Source: Pseudohoeflea suaedae
Lineage (GTDB): Bacteria > Pseudomonadota > Alphaproteobacteria > Rhizobiales > Rhizobiaceae
Length of the DNA stretch: 64,000 bases
Reading direction: 5' to 3'
Assembly: GCF_004354915.1 (NCBI RefSeq)
Contig: NZ_SMSI01000002.1
Location: 186,001 to 250,000, forward strand
Shown: in pieces, positions 25,398 through 34,052 of the stretch
Position numbering within the stretch: position 1 is the stretch's first letter
Layout: each line of letters starts with the position of its first letter
Translations under genes and position numbers: made by a program
Notes under the pieces: generated by a model
What the model was told of the DNA's origin: nothing
Database searches by the model: none
The model's input: only the letters and a program-made list of their open reading frames with translations

Positions 25398-25982
25398 ATG
25401 CTTTTTCGCCGCCGCAAACCGCTGGGATTCTGGGGTAAGACCCGCATCGCGCTTTGGCCGTCGCGATCGTTTTCACGATCGGCTCGGTACTTCATCAAGC
25501 GCGTGCTGCGTCTGACCGCGACCCCGCATGCGATTGCAGCCGGCGTGGCGGCGGGGGTTTTCACCTCGTGCACGCCGCTTCTGGGCTTTCATTTCGTGAT
25601 CTCCTTTGCCCTGGCCTATGTGATCGGCGGCAATCTGGTGGCAGCCGCCTTGGGCACCGCCTATGGCAACCCGATCTTCTTTCCCTTCATCTGGGCGATC
25701 ACCTACAAGACCGGCAATTTCATTCTGGGTGAGGAAGGTGTCCGCGAGGGCCATCAGCTCAACTTGCACGCTCTGCTGAGGCATCTCGACATGAGCCAGA
25801 TCTGGGATCCGGTGCTCAAACCCATGCTGATCGGCGCCATTCCGCTGGGCTTAGCTTCTGCGCTGTTCTTCTACGTGCTGACCTACTGGTCGGTGAAGAC
25901 GTTCCAGGAAAGGCGGCGCGAAAGGCTTGCCAACCGGGCGAAAACGCGTCTAACCAATCTCTCCGGCAAATACCCGGCCTGA
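25398..25982 (+). CDS. DUF2062 membrane protein
   Basis: 194 residues. It has the DUF2062 core: [28 protein letters not shown] (about 35-62), then hydrophobic [35 protein letters not shown], and a C-terminal helix [15 protein letters not shown]. The N-terminus and the last 25 residues are basic and likely cytoplasmic. Function is unknown. It lies between rsh and acpS, as in other Rhizobiales. Confidence 0.88.
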   Translation: MLFRRRKPLGFWGKTRIALWPSRSFSRSARYFIKRVLRLTATPHAIAAGVAAGVFTSCTPLLGFHFVISFALAYVIGGNLVAAALGTAYGNPIFFPFIWAITYKTGNFILGEEGVREGHQLNLHALLRHLDMSQIWDPVLKPMLIGAIPLGLASALFFYVLTYWSVKTFQERRRERLANRAKTRLTNLSGKYPA

Positions 25983-26019
25983 GGGGCGCGCCCCGCCGGA
26001 GGCCCGGCAGGAGACAGAC

Positions 26020-26421
26020 TTGATCATCGGTATCGGCAGCGACCTCATCGACATCCGCCGCGTGGAAAAGACGCTCGCACGTTTCGGCAACCGCTTTACC
26101 GAGCGCTGTTTCACCGAGATCGAACGTACGAAGTCCGATCGCCGCAAGGAGCGCGCCGCTTCTTACGCCAAGCGCTTCGCGGCCAAGGAAGCCTGTTCCA
26201 AGGCTCTGGGAACCGGGCTGGCGCAAGGTGTCTTCTGGCGGGACATGGGCGTGGTCAATCTGCCGGGCGGCAAACCGACCATGGCTTTGACCGGCGGCGC
26301 CGCCGAACGGCTCGAGAAAATGCTGCCCGAGGGCATGACCGGCACCATCCATCTGACGATCACCGATGATTTTCCGCTCGCCCAGGCCTTCGTCATCATC
26401 GAGGCCTTGCCGCGGACATGA
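26020..26421 (+). CDS. acpS: holo-[acyl-carrier-protein] synthase
   Basis: 133 residues with a TTG start; CAGGAGA lies just upstream and the protein begins with the invariant [16 protein letters not shown]. The second signature is [15 protein letters not shown]. It transfers 4'-phosphopantetheine from CoA to acyl carrier protein. A gap of 137 bases, in which I see nothing clear, separates it from lepB. Confidence 0.95.
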   Translation: MIIGIGSDLIDIRRVEKTLARFGNRFTERCFTEIERTKSDRRKERAASYAKRFAAKEACSKALGTGLAQGVFWRDMGVVNLPGGKPTMALTGGAAERLEKMLPEGMTGTIHLTITDDFPLAQAFVIIEALPRT

Positions 26422-26558
26422 CCGGCGCTTTGCTTCTGTGGTTGCCGTCGCGCCGTTCAGGGGATAGAGAAGGCCCGCTCGCGCAGCGTCTGTCGCGGGC
26501 CGTGATTGCCTTTATGGCCGGACGTTCATTCCCGGCCTGTTAGAGAAAGAGAACCGGC

Positions 26559-27305
26559 GTGTCGGAAAACACCAAATCCAGTTCGGGCGGATTGTGGGAA
26601 AACATCAAGGTCCTGATCCAGGCGCTGCTGCTGGCGCTCGTCATTCGCACCTTCCTGTTCCAGCCGTTTTCGATTCCGTCGGGTTCGATGATGTCGACGC
26701 TCCTGGTGGGCGACTATCTGTTCGTTTCGAAATTTTCATACGGCTATTCCAAATATTCCTTCCCGTTCTCGCCGAACCTGTTTTCCGGCCGCATCTGGTC
26801 GTCGGATCCCGAGCGCGGTGACGTGGCCGTCTTCCGTCTGCCCAGCGATCCGTCGGTCGACTACATCAAGCGCGTGATCGGCCTGCCGGGCGACCGCATC
26901 CAGATGCGTGACGGCGTGCTCTACATCAATGGTGAAGCCGTGCCGCGCGAACAGGTCGGCACCTACGAGCCGGAAGGCCGATACGAACGCGGCGAGCCGG
27001 TTCCGGTCTATCAGGAAACGCTGCCGAATGGCGTGACCTACAACACGCTCGATCTCAGCCCCAATTCGCCGGGTGACAACACGCGCGAATTCGTGGTGCC
27101 GGACGGTCACTATTTCATGATGGGCGACAACCGCGACAACTCGTCGGACAGCCGCTTTACGGTCGGCTATGTGCCGCTCGAGAATTTCGTGGGCCGCGCA
27201 ACCTACATCTTCTTCTCGATCGCCGATGACGCGTCGCCACTCGAAATCTGGAAATGGCCGACCGATCTGCGCCTCGACCGGTTCTTCAAGTCGGCGCAGA
27301 AATGA
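26559..27305 (+). CDS. lepB: signal peptidase I
   Basis: 248 residues, GTG start at 26559 with AGAGAAAGAGA upstream. One membrane helix (about 18-36) is followed by the catalytic domain: the nucleophile Ser in IPSGSMMSTLLVGDYLF, the general-base Lys in DYIKRVIGLPGDR, then YFMMGDNRDNSSDSR. It removes signal peptides from exported proteins, including the porins of this window. Its stop overlaps the rnc start in ATGA. Confidence 0.96.
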   Translation: MSENTKSSSGGLWENIKVLIQALLLALVIRTFLFQPFSIPSGSMMSTLLVGDYLFVSKFSYGYSKYSFPFSPNLFSGRIWSSDPERGDVAVFRLPSDPSVDYIKRVIGLPGDRIQMRDGVLYINGEAVPREQVGTYEPEGRYERGEPVPVYQETLPNGVTYNTLDLSPNSPGDNTREFVVPDGHYFMMGDNRDNSSDSRFTVGYVPLENFVGRATYIFFSIADDASPLEIWKWPTDLRLDRFFKSAQK

Positions 27306-28015
27306 GCGGCAGGTCGGGCGGACACAAGGATGCCGTGGCCGCCGTCGGCGAGCGCATCGGGCATCAGTTCACCGACATCGAAAGGGTCAGCCGTGCGCTG
27401 ACCCATTCGAGCATCCGGGAAAAGGGTAACTACGAGAGGCTGGAATTCCTGGGCGACAGGGTGCTCGGGCTCGTGGTGGCAGAAATGCTGTTCGAAAATT
27501 TCGGCGAGGCGGATGAGGGGGAGCTTTCGGTCCGCCTCAACCAACTCGTTTCGGCCAAGGCTTGCGCGGAAGTGGCCGACGAGTTGGGCCTGCACGAATT
27601 CATCCGTACCGGCTCCGACGTGAAGAAACTGACCGGCAAGCGCATGGCCAATGTGCGCGCCGATGTCGTGGAATCGCTGATCGCCGCTCTTTATCTGGAA
27701 GGCGGGCTCGAGGCGGCCCGCAAGTTCATCGTCACCAACTGGAAAAGCCGCGCGCTGGATTCGGGCGCGGCCCGCCGTGATGCCAAGACCGAACTGCAGG
27801 AATGGGCCCACCAGAAATTCGGTGTCACGCCGTCCTACAAGGTAACCGGACGTACCGGCCCGGATCATGATCCGGTGTTTACGGTATCGGTCGAAATCAA
27901 GGGAACGAAGCCGGGCGACGGCCAGAGCCGTTCCAAAAGGGCAGCCGAACAGGAAGCCGCAACCGTGGTATTGATCCGCGAAGGCATCTGGACGGACGCC
28001 GGAGAGAACAAATGA
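27302..28015 (+). CDS. rnc: ribonuclease III
   Basis: 237 residues from the ATG at 27302, which overlaps the lepB stop by 4 bases. The catalytic domain shows ERLEFLGDRVLGLVVAEMLF (about 40-59) and ADVVESLIAALYLEGG. The C-terminal double-stranded-RNA-binding domain runs from about 160 (DAKTELQEWAHQKFGVTPSY) to the end. It processes rRNA precursors and structured mRNAs. It overlaps era by 4 bases. Confidence 0.96.
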   Translation: MSGRSGGHKDAVAAVGERIGHQFTDIERVSRALTHSSIREKGNYERLEFLGDRVLGLVVAEMLFENFGEADEGELSVRLNQLVSAKACAEVADELGLHEFIRTGSDVKKLTGKRMANVRADVVESLIAALYLEGGLEAARKFIVTNWKSRALDSGAARRDAKTELQEWAHQKFGVTPSYKVTGRTGPDHDPVFTVSVEIKGTKPGDGQSRSKRAAEQEAATVVLIREGIWTDAGENK

Positions 28016-28956
28016 GCGAAGACAACGACATCACCGAAACCGAAGGCAGCCAGGCCGACGAGCGGCCCACCCGCTCCGGGTTCGTGGCGCTGATCGGGGC
28101 CCCGAACGCCGGCAAGTCGACGCTGGTCAACCGGCTTGTGGGGGCGAAGGTCTCCATCGTGTCCCACAAGGTGCAGACGACGCGCGCCATCGTGCGCGGC
28201 ATCGCCACCGTCGACCGGACCCAGATCGTCTTCGTCGACACGCCCGGCATCTTCTCGCCGCGCCGCCGGCTCGACCGCGCCATGGTGACGACCGCCTGGG
28301 GCGGTGCCAAGGATGCCGATATCGTGCTGGTGCTGATCGATGCGGAACGCGGGCTCGTGGGCGACGCGGCCAAATTGATCGAGGCACTCGACCAGGTTCA
28401 TCATCCGAAGATCCTGATCCTCAACAAGGTCGATCAGGTCAAGCGCGAATCGCTTCTGGCGCTGACTGCTACCGCCAACGAGAAGGCCACGTTCGAGCGC
28501 ACCTTCATGATCTCCGCGCTCGATGGTTCGGGCGTCGACGATCTGGCGAATTTCCTCGCCGAACGCCTGCCGGAAGGTCCGTGGTATTACCCGGAAGACC
28601 AGATCTCCGACCTGCCCATGCGCCAGCTCGCAGCCGAGGTCACCCGCGAGAAGCTCTATCTGCGGCTGCACCAGGAGCTTCCCTATTCCTCCCATGTCGA
28701 GACGGAACGCTGGGAAGAGAAGAAGGACGGTTCGGTCCGGATCGAGCAGGTCATCTATGTCGAACGCGACAGCCAGAAGAAGATCGTGCTCGGCAAGGGC
28801 GGGGATGCGATCAAGGCGATCGGTCAGGCCGCGCGCAAGGAAATCTCCGAGATCCTCGACCAGAAGGTCCACCTGTTCCTTTTCGTCAAGGTTCGCGAGA
28901 ACTGGGGCGACGACCCCGAGCGCTATCGCGAGATGGGGCTTGAATTTCCCCACTGA
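28012..28956 (+). CDS. era: GTPase Era
   Basis: 314 residues. GTPase motifs are G1 GAPNAGKSTLVNRL (about 24-37), G3 VFVDTPGIF (about 75-83) and G4 LNKVDQV near residue 140. The C-terminal KH domain has KKIVLGKGGDAIKAIGQAARKEI. Era assists 16S rRNA maturation and 30S assembly. The lepB-rnc-era-recO run is tightly packed, indicating one operon. Confidence 0.97.
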   Translation: MSEDNDITETEGSQADERPTRSGFVALIGAPNAGKSTLVNRLVGAKVSIVSHKVQTTRAIVRGIATVDRTQIVFVDTPGIFSPRRRLDRAMVTTAWGGAKDADIVLVLIDAERGLVGDAAKLIEALDQVHHPKILILNKVDQVKRESLLALTATANEKATFERTFMISALDGSGVDDLANFLAERLPEGPWYYPEDQISDLPMRQLAAEVTREKLYLRLHQELPYSSHVETERWEEKKDGSVRIEQVIYVERDSQKKIVLGKGGDAIKAIGQAARKEISEILDQKVHLFLFVKVRENWGDDPERYREMGLEFPH

Positions 28957-28974
28957 CGGCGCAAGCTCTCCATC

Positions 28975-29736
28975 ATGGAATGGCGCGACGAGGGAATCAT
29001 CCTCGGTTTGAGGAAGCACGGGGAAACCTCGGTAATTGCCGAGGTGATGACGCGTGGCCACGGCCGCCACATGGGCATCGTCAAGGGCGGCCGCTCGCGC
29101 CGCTGGCAGCCGGTGCTCCAGCCTGGCAACTCGGTCTCGCTGGTCTGGCGCGCGCGCCTCGACGAACATCTCGGACAATATCAGGTCGAGCCCACCGAAA
29201 GCCGTGCGGGGCGGCTGATGGAAAGCGCCGTCGGCGTGCATGGCGTTCAGGCGATGGCCGCGCTTTTGCGGCTTCTGCCGGAACGCGATCCGCATCCGCG
29301 GCTGCACGATGCCTTCGCCATCATTCTCGACAGTCTGGACGAACCTGACCAGGCAGGCGCGATGTATGTGCGGTTCGAGCTCGCGGTTCTGGAGGATCTC
29401 GGTTTCGGGCTCGACCTGACGCGGTGTGCTGCAACGGGGGACGCGCGCGATCTTGTCTATGTCTCGCCGAAATCCGGCCGCGCCGTGTCTGCCGGCGCCG
29501 GCGAGCCCTGGGCCGACAAGCTGCTGGGGCTTCCCGGCTTTCTCGCCACCCGCACCGATCCCTGCGCGAATGCGTCGGATCTGCGCGAGGCTTTTCGGCT
29601 GACGGGCTATTTTCTGGATCGCAACGTGTTCGAGCCGCGGGGGGTGCCACGTCCTGTCGCGCGCTCGGGCTTCGAGAGCGCGCTCGAAAGGCTCCTCGAT
29701 GAACCGGGGACCGTGATCGCGGGGCAGGGCGGCTAG
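28975..29736 (+). CDS. recO: DNA repair protein RecO
   Basis: 253 residues. The OB-fold start [30 protein letters not shown] is typical, followed by the family's helical domain ([22 protein letters not shown]). It loads RecA with RecR at gaps. It starts 18 bases after era and closes the conserved block. Confidence 0.95.
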   Translation: MEWRDEGIILGLRKHGETSVIAEVMTRGHGRHMGIVKGGRSRRWQPVLQPGNSVSLVWRARLDEHLGQYQVEPTESRAGRLMESAVGVHGVQAMAALLRLLPERDPHPRLHDAFAIILDSLDEPDQAGAMYVRFELAVLEDLGFGLDLTRCAATGDARDLVYVSPKSGRAVSAGAGEPWADKLLGLPGFLATRTDPCANASDLREAFRLTGYFLDRNVFEPRGVPRPVARSGFESALERLLDEPGTVIAGQGG

Positions 29737-29765
29737 AATTTCAGGTCAGCCGAGGCGAGGTGTGC

Positions 29766-30173
29766 ATGGCAAATGAGAGGTCTGGAAGCTGCCTGTGTGG
29801 CGCGGTGCGTTTTCGCATCCATGGCGCATTCGAGCACTTTTTCATCTGCTACTGCTCGCGATGCCGGAAAGGCAGCGGCTCTGCGCATGCGGCCAATATT
29901 TTTTCGGCCAGCGCGTCGATCGAGTGGCTCGGCGGCGAGGACAAGGTCCGCATCTTTCAGCTACCCGATACCCGCCACACGAAGTGTTTCTGCAGCGATT
30001 GCGGTTCCTCCCTGCCACTGGAAGAGGTGGATAGCGGCTTCATAATGGTGCCTGCGGGGGCACTCGACACGCCGGTCGACATCAAGCCGGACGCGCGGAT
30101 TTGCTTTGCCAGCCGCGCGGAATGGGTCGACGAACTGGAGTGCACGGAAGTCGTCGACGGGTTGCCGGACTGA
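29766..30173 (+). CDS. GFA/CENP-V family zinc-binding protein
   Basis: 135 residues from the ATG at 29766 (GCGAGG upstream; an in-frame GTG at 29760 is less likely). The zinc pattern is visible as GSCLCGAVRF (about 7-16), CYCSRCRKGSG (31-41) and CFCSDCGSSLP (75-85). The family was named for glutathione-dependent formaldehyde activation, but most members have no proven activity. It ends at a bidirectional terminator facing phoX. Confidence 0.85.
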   Translation: MANERSGSCLCGAVRFRIHGAFEHFFICYCSRCRKGSGSAHAANIFSASASIEWLGGEDKVRIFQLPDTRHTKCFCSDCGSSLPLEEVDSGFIMVPAGALDTPVDIKPDARICFASRAEWVDELECTEVVDGLPD

Positions 30174-30198
30174 CGGCCACCTCAACCAGGCATGCAAA

Positions 30199-30221
30199 AA
30201 GGGGCGCTCGTGGCGCCCCTT
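30199..30221. terminator. bidirectional terminator between GFA gene and phoX
   Basis: AAGGGGCGC (30199-30207) pairs with GCGCCCCTT (30213-30221) around TCGTG. An A-run lies on the left (AAAAA), giving a T-run for the minus-strand phoX transcript. The + strand side is weaker. Confidence 0.75.
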
Positions 30222-30244
30222 CGCTTGTCAGAGCCTCGACAGGC

Positions 30245-32239
30245 CTAGACGCCGATCTTGCCGCCACCCTGCTTGGTGATGGCGACGACGGCGGGACGGA
30301 CCGGCATGTCGTCCTTGAAGTCGGGCCAGCGGGTGGCGGGCTTTTCAAAAGTCGCGAGCCCATCGTCGCCCGGATGCTGGACGGCCACGAAGAAGGTGGT
30401 CAGATCCGGTGTCGAGAGCGGACCGCACATTTCCGCGCCGACCGGAACGCGGAAGAACAGCTTCGACGTGCCGCGGGCTTCGCCGTCGGTATCGATAGCC
30501 CAGACACCGTCGGTGCGACCGGTTTCCTTGCCGGAGTTGCCGTCGGTTGCCACCCAGAGGCGGCCGTCGGAGTCGATGTTGCAGTTGTCGGGCATGCCGA
30601 ACCAGCCGTTCTCGGTGGTCGCGGGGTTGAACGATGCACCGACATCGGCCACCGACGGATCACCGCATTTGAGCAGGATTTCCCACGTTGACCTGGTCGC
30701 CGCGAAATCGCCTTCCGGCTCGGTGATCTCGATGATGTGACCGAAAGCGTTGTCGGCGCGCGGGTTGGCCGCATTCTCGTCGCCCGGCTTGCGCTTGGTG
30801 TTGTTGGTGAGCATGCAATAGACCTTGCCGGTGACCGGGTTGGGCTGCACGTCTTCCGGACGGTCCATCTTGGTCGCGCCGAGCAGGTCGGCGGCGCGGC
30901 GGGTTTCGATGAGAATGTCGGCCTGGCTGGCAAATCCGTTCTCTTCGGTCAGGCCGTTCTCGCCGTGGACGAGCGGCATCCAGTCGACCGAGCCATCCTC
31001 GTTGAACTTGGCCACGTAGAGCGTGCCGTCGTCGAGAAGGTCCATGTTGGCGGCGCGGTCATCGGGATTATAGGTGGCTGCGGTCACGAACTTGTAGACG
31101 TAGTCGAACCGTTCGTCGTCGCCGCAATACATGACCACGCGGCCGTCCTTGTTGACGATGCTTTCCGCGCCTTCGTGCTTGACGCGGCCGAGCGCGGTGC
31201 GCTTTTTCGGCGTCGAGTTCGGATCCATCGGATCGACCTCGACCACCCAGCCGAAGCGATTCGGTTCGTTCGGCTCCTTGGAGACGTCGAAACGGTCGTG
31301 GTGCTTGCCCCAGTTGTACCAGCCGGCCGGAACGCCATAGCGCTCGTAATTGGCGGCTTCCTTGCTGTCGGCCGGCAATTCGCCGATGAAGTAGCCGTGG
31401 AAATTTTCCTCGGCCATGACATAGGTGCCCCAGGGCGTGACACCGCCGGCGCAGTTGTTGAGCGTGCCGAGGACCTTCTTGCCGGTCGCGTCGGCATTGG
31501 TCTTGAGGCGATCGTGGCCGGCAGCCGGGCCGGTGAGTTCCATCTCGGTGCCGACATGGATGCGGCGATTGTATTTGCCGTCGAGAACGGGCGTCCACTT
31601 GCCGTTCTCATCCTTGCGGATCTCCACGACGGTACCGCCGTGTGCCGCCATCTCGATGTCGACCAGATCCTTGGTCATCTCGCCGATGATGACCTTGTCC
31701 TTGCCGTCGTCGTCCTTGCCGACCGTGGCGAGGCCGGCGAACATGAGTTCCGGGTTGGTGTATTCGTGGTTGACCACCAGAAGGCCGTGATCGTCGGCGC
31801 CGTCGAGCGGGATGAAACCGACATAGTCGTTGTTGTAGCCGAACTGCTTGAGCTGGCTTTCCGGCGTCTGGTTCATCGGATCGAATTCGGGGCTGTCGGC
31901 AAACAGCTTGTCACCCCAGCGCAGCAGAACGTCGGCATCATAGCCTTCCGCCACGTGATGGGTTTCGTCGACACCGGCAGTCACTTCCTGGAAATTGAAG
32001 GCGGAGCCTGTCGCAGCGCGGGCCTCGCGTGCGGCGAGAAGGGCCACCGGGCTCACGGTCGCGGAAATCGCGGCCACGGCGAGCGAGCCGCCCATGAAGC
32101 CGCGGCGCGACAGCCGGCGGTTGATGACGTCGCCCATGGTCGGGTTGGTGGAGGTGTTGCGACCGACATCTTCTTCGGCTTCGCGGATTTCGGTAAGATT
32201 GACGAGGTCTTCGTCCTTGGCTTTGAAGTGCTCGTTCAT
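30245..32239 (-). CDS. phoX: PhoX-family alkaline phosphatase
   Basis: 664 residues. A twin-arginine signal begins near residue 40 (RRLSRRGFMGGSLAVAAISATVSPVALLA), so it is exported folded with its metal cofactors. The rest is the DUF839/PhoX six-bladed fold: NHEYTNPE, EMELTGPAAGH, NNCAGGVTPWGTYVMAEENF and DNCNIDSDGRLWVATDGNSG are typical. PhoX enzymes are calcium/iron phosphatases that release phosphate from organic esters in the periplasm. A Pho box lies 55 bases upstream (32294-32311). There is a good terminator on its 3' side. Confidence 0.94.
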   Translation of the reverse strand: MNEHFKAKDEDLVNLTEIREAEEDVGRNTSTNPTMGDVINRRLSRRGFMGGSLAVAAISATVSPVALLAAREARAATGSAFNFQEVTAGVDETHHVAEGYDADVLLRWGDKLFADSPEFDPMNQTPESQLKQFGYNNDYVGFIPLDGADDHGLLVVNHEYTNPELMFAGLATVGKDDDGKDKVIIGEMTKDLVDIEMAAHGGTVVEIRKDENGKWTPVLDGKYNRRIHVGTEMELTGPAAGHDRLKTNADATGKKVLGTLNNCAGGVTPWGTYVMAEENFHGYFIGELPADSKEAANYERYGVPAGWYNWGKHHDRFDVSKEPNEPNRFGWVVEVDPMDPNSTPKKRTALGRVKHEGAESIVNKDGRVVMYCGDDERFDYVYKFVTAATYNPDDRAANMDLLDDGTLYVAKFNEDGSVDWMPLVHGENGLTEENGFASQADILIETRRAADLLGATKMDRPEDVQPNPVTGKVYCMLTNNTKRKPGDENAANPRADNAFGHIIEITEPEGDFAATRSTWEILLKCGDPSVADVGASFNPATTENGWFGMPDNCNIDSDGRLWVATDGNSGKETGRTDGVWAIDTDGEARGTSKLFFRVPVGAEMCGPLSTPDLTTFFVAVQHPGDDGLATFEKPATRWPDFKDDMPVRPAVVAITKQGGGKIGV

Positions 32240-32293
32240 GGCTGCATTCCTTCCGATCCATGACAGGGGATGGCGGCATACTGCTGACGGTCG

Positions 32294-32311
32294 ATGACGG
32301 GCGTGTGACTG
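32294..32311 (-). promoter_or_regulatory. Pho box upstream of phoX
   Basis: On the minus strand half-sites CAGTCAC (32311-32305) and CCGTCAT (32300-32294) are spaced by ACGC, giving the 11-base PhoB period. A third, imperfect CGTCA follows about 10 bases on. The box ends 54 bases before the phoX start. A lone CTGTCAT lies closer to the gene. Confidence 0.7.
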
Positions 32312-32335
32312 TTTCTACGCCTTGTTGAAAATCGG

Positions 32336-32360
32336 AAAAGGCCCCGGAATTCCGGGGCCT
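32336..32360 (-). terminator. rho-independent terminator of the LysM gene
   Basis: The palindrome AGGCCCCGGAA/TTCCGGGGCCT (32339-32360) is followed on the minus strand by TTTTCC. It lies 30 bases past the LysM gene stop and just upstream of the phoX promoter region, insulating phoX. Confidence 0.8.
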
Positions 32361-32389
32361 CTCGGGCGTCGCCTCTGCGCTGCGGCCCC

Positions 32390-33373
32390 TTAGTCGGCGG
32401 GGAGGTTGATCGTCGTGCCGACCTTCAGGTTGCCGGGATCGATGTCGGGATTGGCGTCGCGGATCGCTTCCCATCTGCTCCCGTCGCCATATCGGTCCCT
32501 GGCAATGTTCCAGAGACTGTCACCCGTCTTGATGGTGTAATCGCCCTTTGCATCCATGGTGCCGGCTTCCATCGATTTGTCGTCGGCCATTGCGGGCGTA
32601 TCCTCCGTCGCCGGTTCGTCCGCGACCACGGCCGGTGGGGTGGACGACATGTCCCTGGAGGCGTCCATGGGCTCGGGCACCTTCACCTCCGCCTCGCCGG
32701 AGGGCGACATTCCGCTGCCGCCAGCCATGCCGCCCTCCATGGACTTGTCGTCCATGGCAGGTGCTTCGGAAGAGGCGCCTTCGCTCTCGACTTTCGGCGG
32801 TGTGGACGACATGTCGCTGGACGCGTCCATGGGTTCGGGAAGCTTGACCTCCGCCTCTGCTCCCGAGGCGGCCGACATGTTCTCGTCACCGTCCATATTG
32901 CCTTCTTCGGCCATGTCGGCCTTGTCGTCGCTCATGGCCGGTTCGTCGTCGCTGGCCATGGAAGGCTTCTCGTCGGCCGATGCGTCGTTTTCGCCTTCTT
33001 CGCCGGCGACGGCCTTGTCCACGGCCTTGGCGGCGTCCTCAGCCATTCTTTCCGCCTTTTCAGCGGCATCGCCGGCCATGTCAGCCGCGTCCTTGCCGGC
33101 CGATTTCAGCGCGTCGCCTGTCGCTTCCATGGCCTCGCCGGTTGCCTCGGCGGCATTACCTGCCGCTTCGCCTGCGGCATCAAGGGTATCATCGGCCGCA
33201 TCGGCTGTTGCCTTCGCCGCATCCTCCACGGCAGCAGGCGCGGACTTGATCAGGTCCGTCGCGCCTTCCATGGATTCGGAAGCCTTGGTCTCATCCGACT
33301 GCGCTTGCGCGGCACCGGCGGCGAAGGTGAGTACGGAAGCGGTGATAAGAAGTTTGACGGTCAGCTTGTTCAT
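32390..33373 (-). CDS. exported Ala/Asp/Glu-rich LysM protein with duplicated module
   Basis: 327 residues. Signal peptide: MNKLTVKLLITASVLTFAAGAAQA. Residues 48-125 are an Ala-rich, amphipathic helical repeat region (DAAKATADAADDTLDAAGEA). Residues 173-270 hold two copies of a 54-residue acidic module: EAEVKLPEPMDASSDMSSTPP at 173-193 and EAEVKVPEPMDASRDMSSTPP at 227-247, each followed by a DDKSME motif. A C-terminal LysM domain (278-327, YTIKTGDSLWNIARDRYGDG) should bind peptidoglycan. The protein probably spans part of the periplasm; its function is unknown. Confidence 0.82.
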   Translation of the reverse strand: MNKLTVKLLITASVLTFAAGAAQAQSDETKASESMEGATDLIKSAPAAVEDAAKATADAADDTLDAAGEAAGNAAEATGEAMEATGDALKSAGKDAADMAGDAAEKAERMAEDAAKAVDKAVAGEEGENDASADEKPSMASDDEPAMSDDKADMAEEGNMDGDENMSAASGAEAEVKLPEPMDASSDMSSTPPKVESEGASSEAPAMDDKSMEGGMAGGSGMSPSGEAEVKVPEPMDASRDMSSTPPAVVADEPATEDTPAMADDKSMEAGTMDAKGDYTIKTGDSLWNIARDRYGDGSRWEAIRDANPDIDPGNLKVGTTINLPAD

Positions 33374-33460
33374 TTGCTCCTCCAGCAGTGAACTGTCGAC
33401 AGGCCGTTGCGGCCCGTTTCACCACTGAAGATAGGGCAGGAAAACCCGCCCTCAAGCAGA

Positions 33461-33493
33461 ATGCGCGCGAGGACGGTCTGCCCTCGCGCGCAT
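33461..33493 (-). terminator. hairpin after omp10
   Basis: ATGCGCGCGAGG (33461-33472) and CCTCGCGCGCAT (33482-33493) form a perfect 12-base stem, 28 bases past the omp10 stop on the minus strand. There is no strong T-run. Confidence 0.5.
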
Positions 33494-33520
33494 CAAAAGA
33501 AGGTCCGCCCGGAAGGGCGA

Positions 33521-33901
33521 TCAGACGGTCTTGCGTCTCAGGGAGAACTGCGATCCGGTCGAGGAGGTGCAGTTGAGCTGGTCCGGCGTGGCCAGTGCGC
33601 AGTTGACGCGCGAGGTCGTGTTACGCACGAGCGAGGTCATCTCGATCTCGACGAGGCTCGGATTGATCTGGGTATAGTTGCCCTTGGCCAGCAGCGAGTT
33701 GGTGCCATCGGTCGTGCGGGTTTCGAAGCGACCGCCATAAAAGCTCGAGATGATACCGTTCGGATCGGTCCACTGGCCTTCCACCCCGGCCTGCTGAGGC
33801 GGCGGGTTGAAGCCGCCCGACGACGGGCCGTAGCTGACGGACTGGCAGGCTGCGAGGAAGAGCGGCAGCGCGGCCAGAGCGAGAAGTTTCGTGTGTTTCA
33901 T
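33521..33901 (-). CDS. omp10: Omp10-like outer-membrane lipoprotein
   Basis: 126 residues. The lipoprotein signal is MKHTKLLALAALPLFLAACQS with the lipobox LAAC, so Cys19 or so becomes the lipidated N-terminus. The mature part matches the Brucella Omp10 pattern: VEGQWTDPNGIISSFYGGRFETRTTD, NPSLVEIEMTSLVRNTTSRVNCAL and QLNCTSSTGSQFSLRRK. In Brucella, Omp10 is an abundant surface-exposed lipoprotein; its exact role is unclear. Confidence 0.9.
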   Translation of the reverse strand: MKHTKLLALAALPLFLAACQSVSYGPSSGGFNPPPQQAGVEGQWTDPNGIISSFYGGRFETRTTDGTNSLLAKGNYTQINPSLVEIEMTSLVRNTTSRVNCALATPDQLNCTSSTGSQFSLRRKTV

Positions 33902-33933
33902 GGCTTAGCCCCTATCCACGAGAATGCGGAGCA

Positions 33934-33951
33934 AGCCCCTGAAAAGGGGCT
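33934..33951 (-). terminator. possible terminator after hss
   Basis: AGCCCC and GGGGCT enclose TGAAAA, about 100 bases past the homospermidine synthase stop and just upstream of omp10. There is no clear T-run beyond the loop. Confidence 0.35.
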
Positions 33952-34052
33952 CGCATTTGCAAAACCATGCCGTGCAGTTGCGTCGAAAGCAAGGCTGCAA
34001 GCCTTGGAATATCCGAATATATTCAAATTCCGGTGGATGTTCGAACCAGCCG

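Noticed and set aside
30737-32263. Long open frame antisense to phoX
   Set aside because: PhoX motifs and the Tat signal are on the minus strand; the other frame is compositional.
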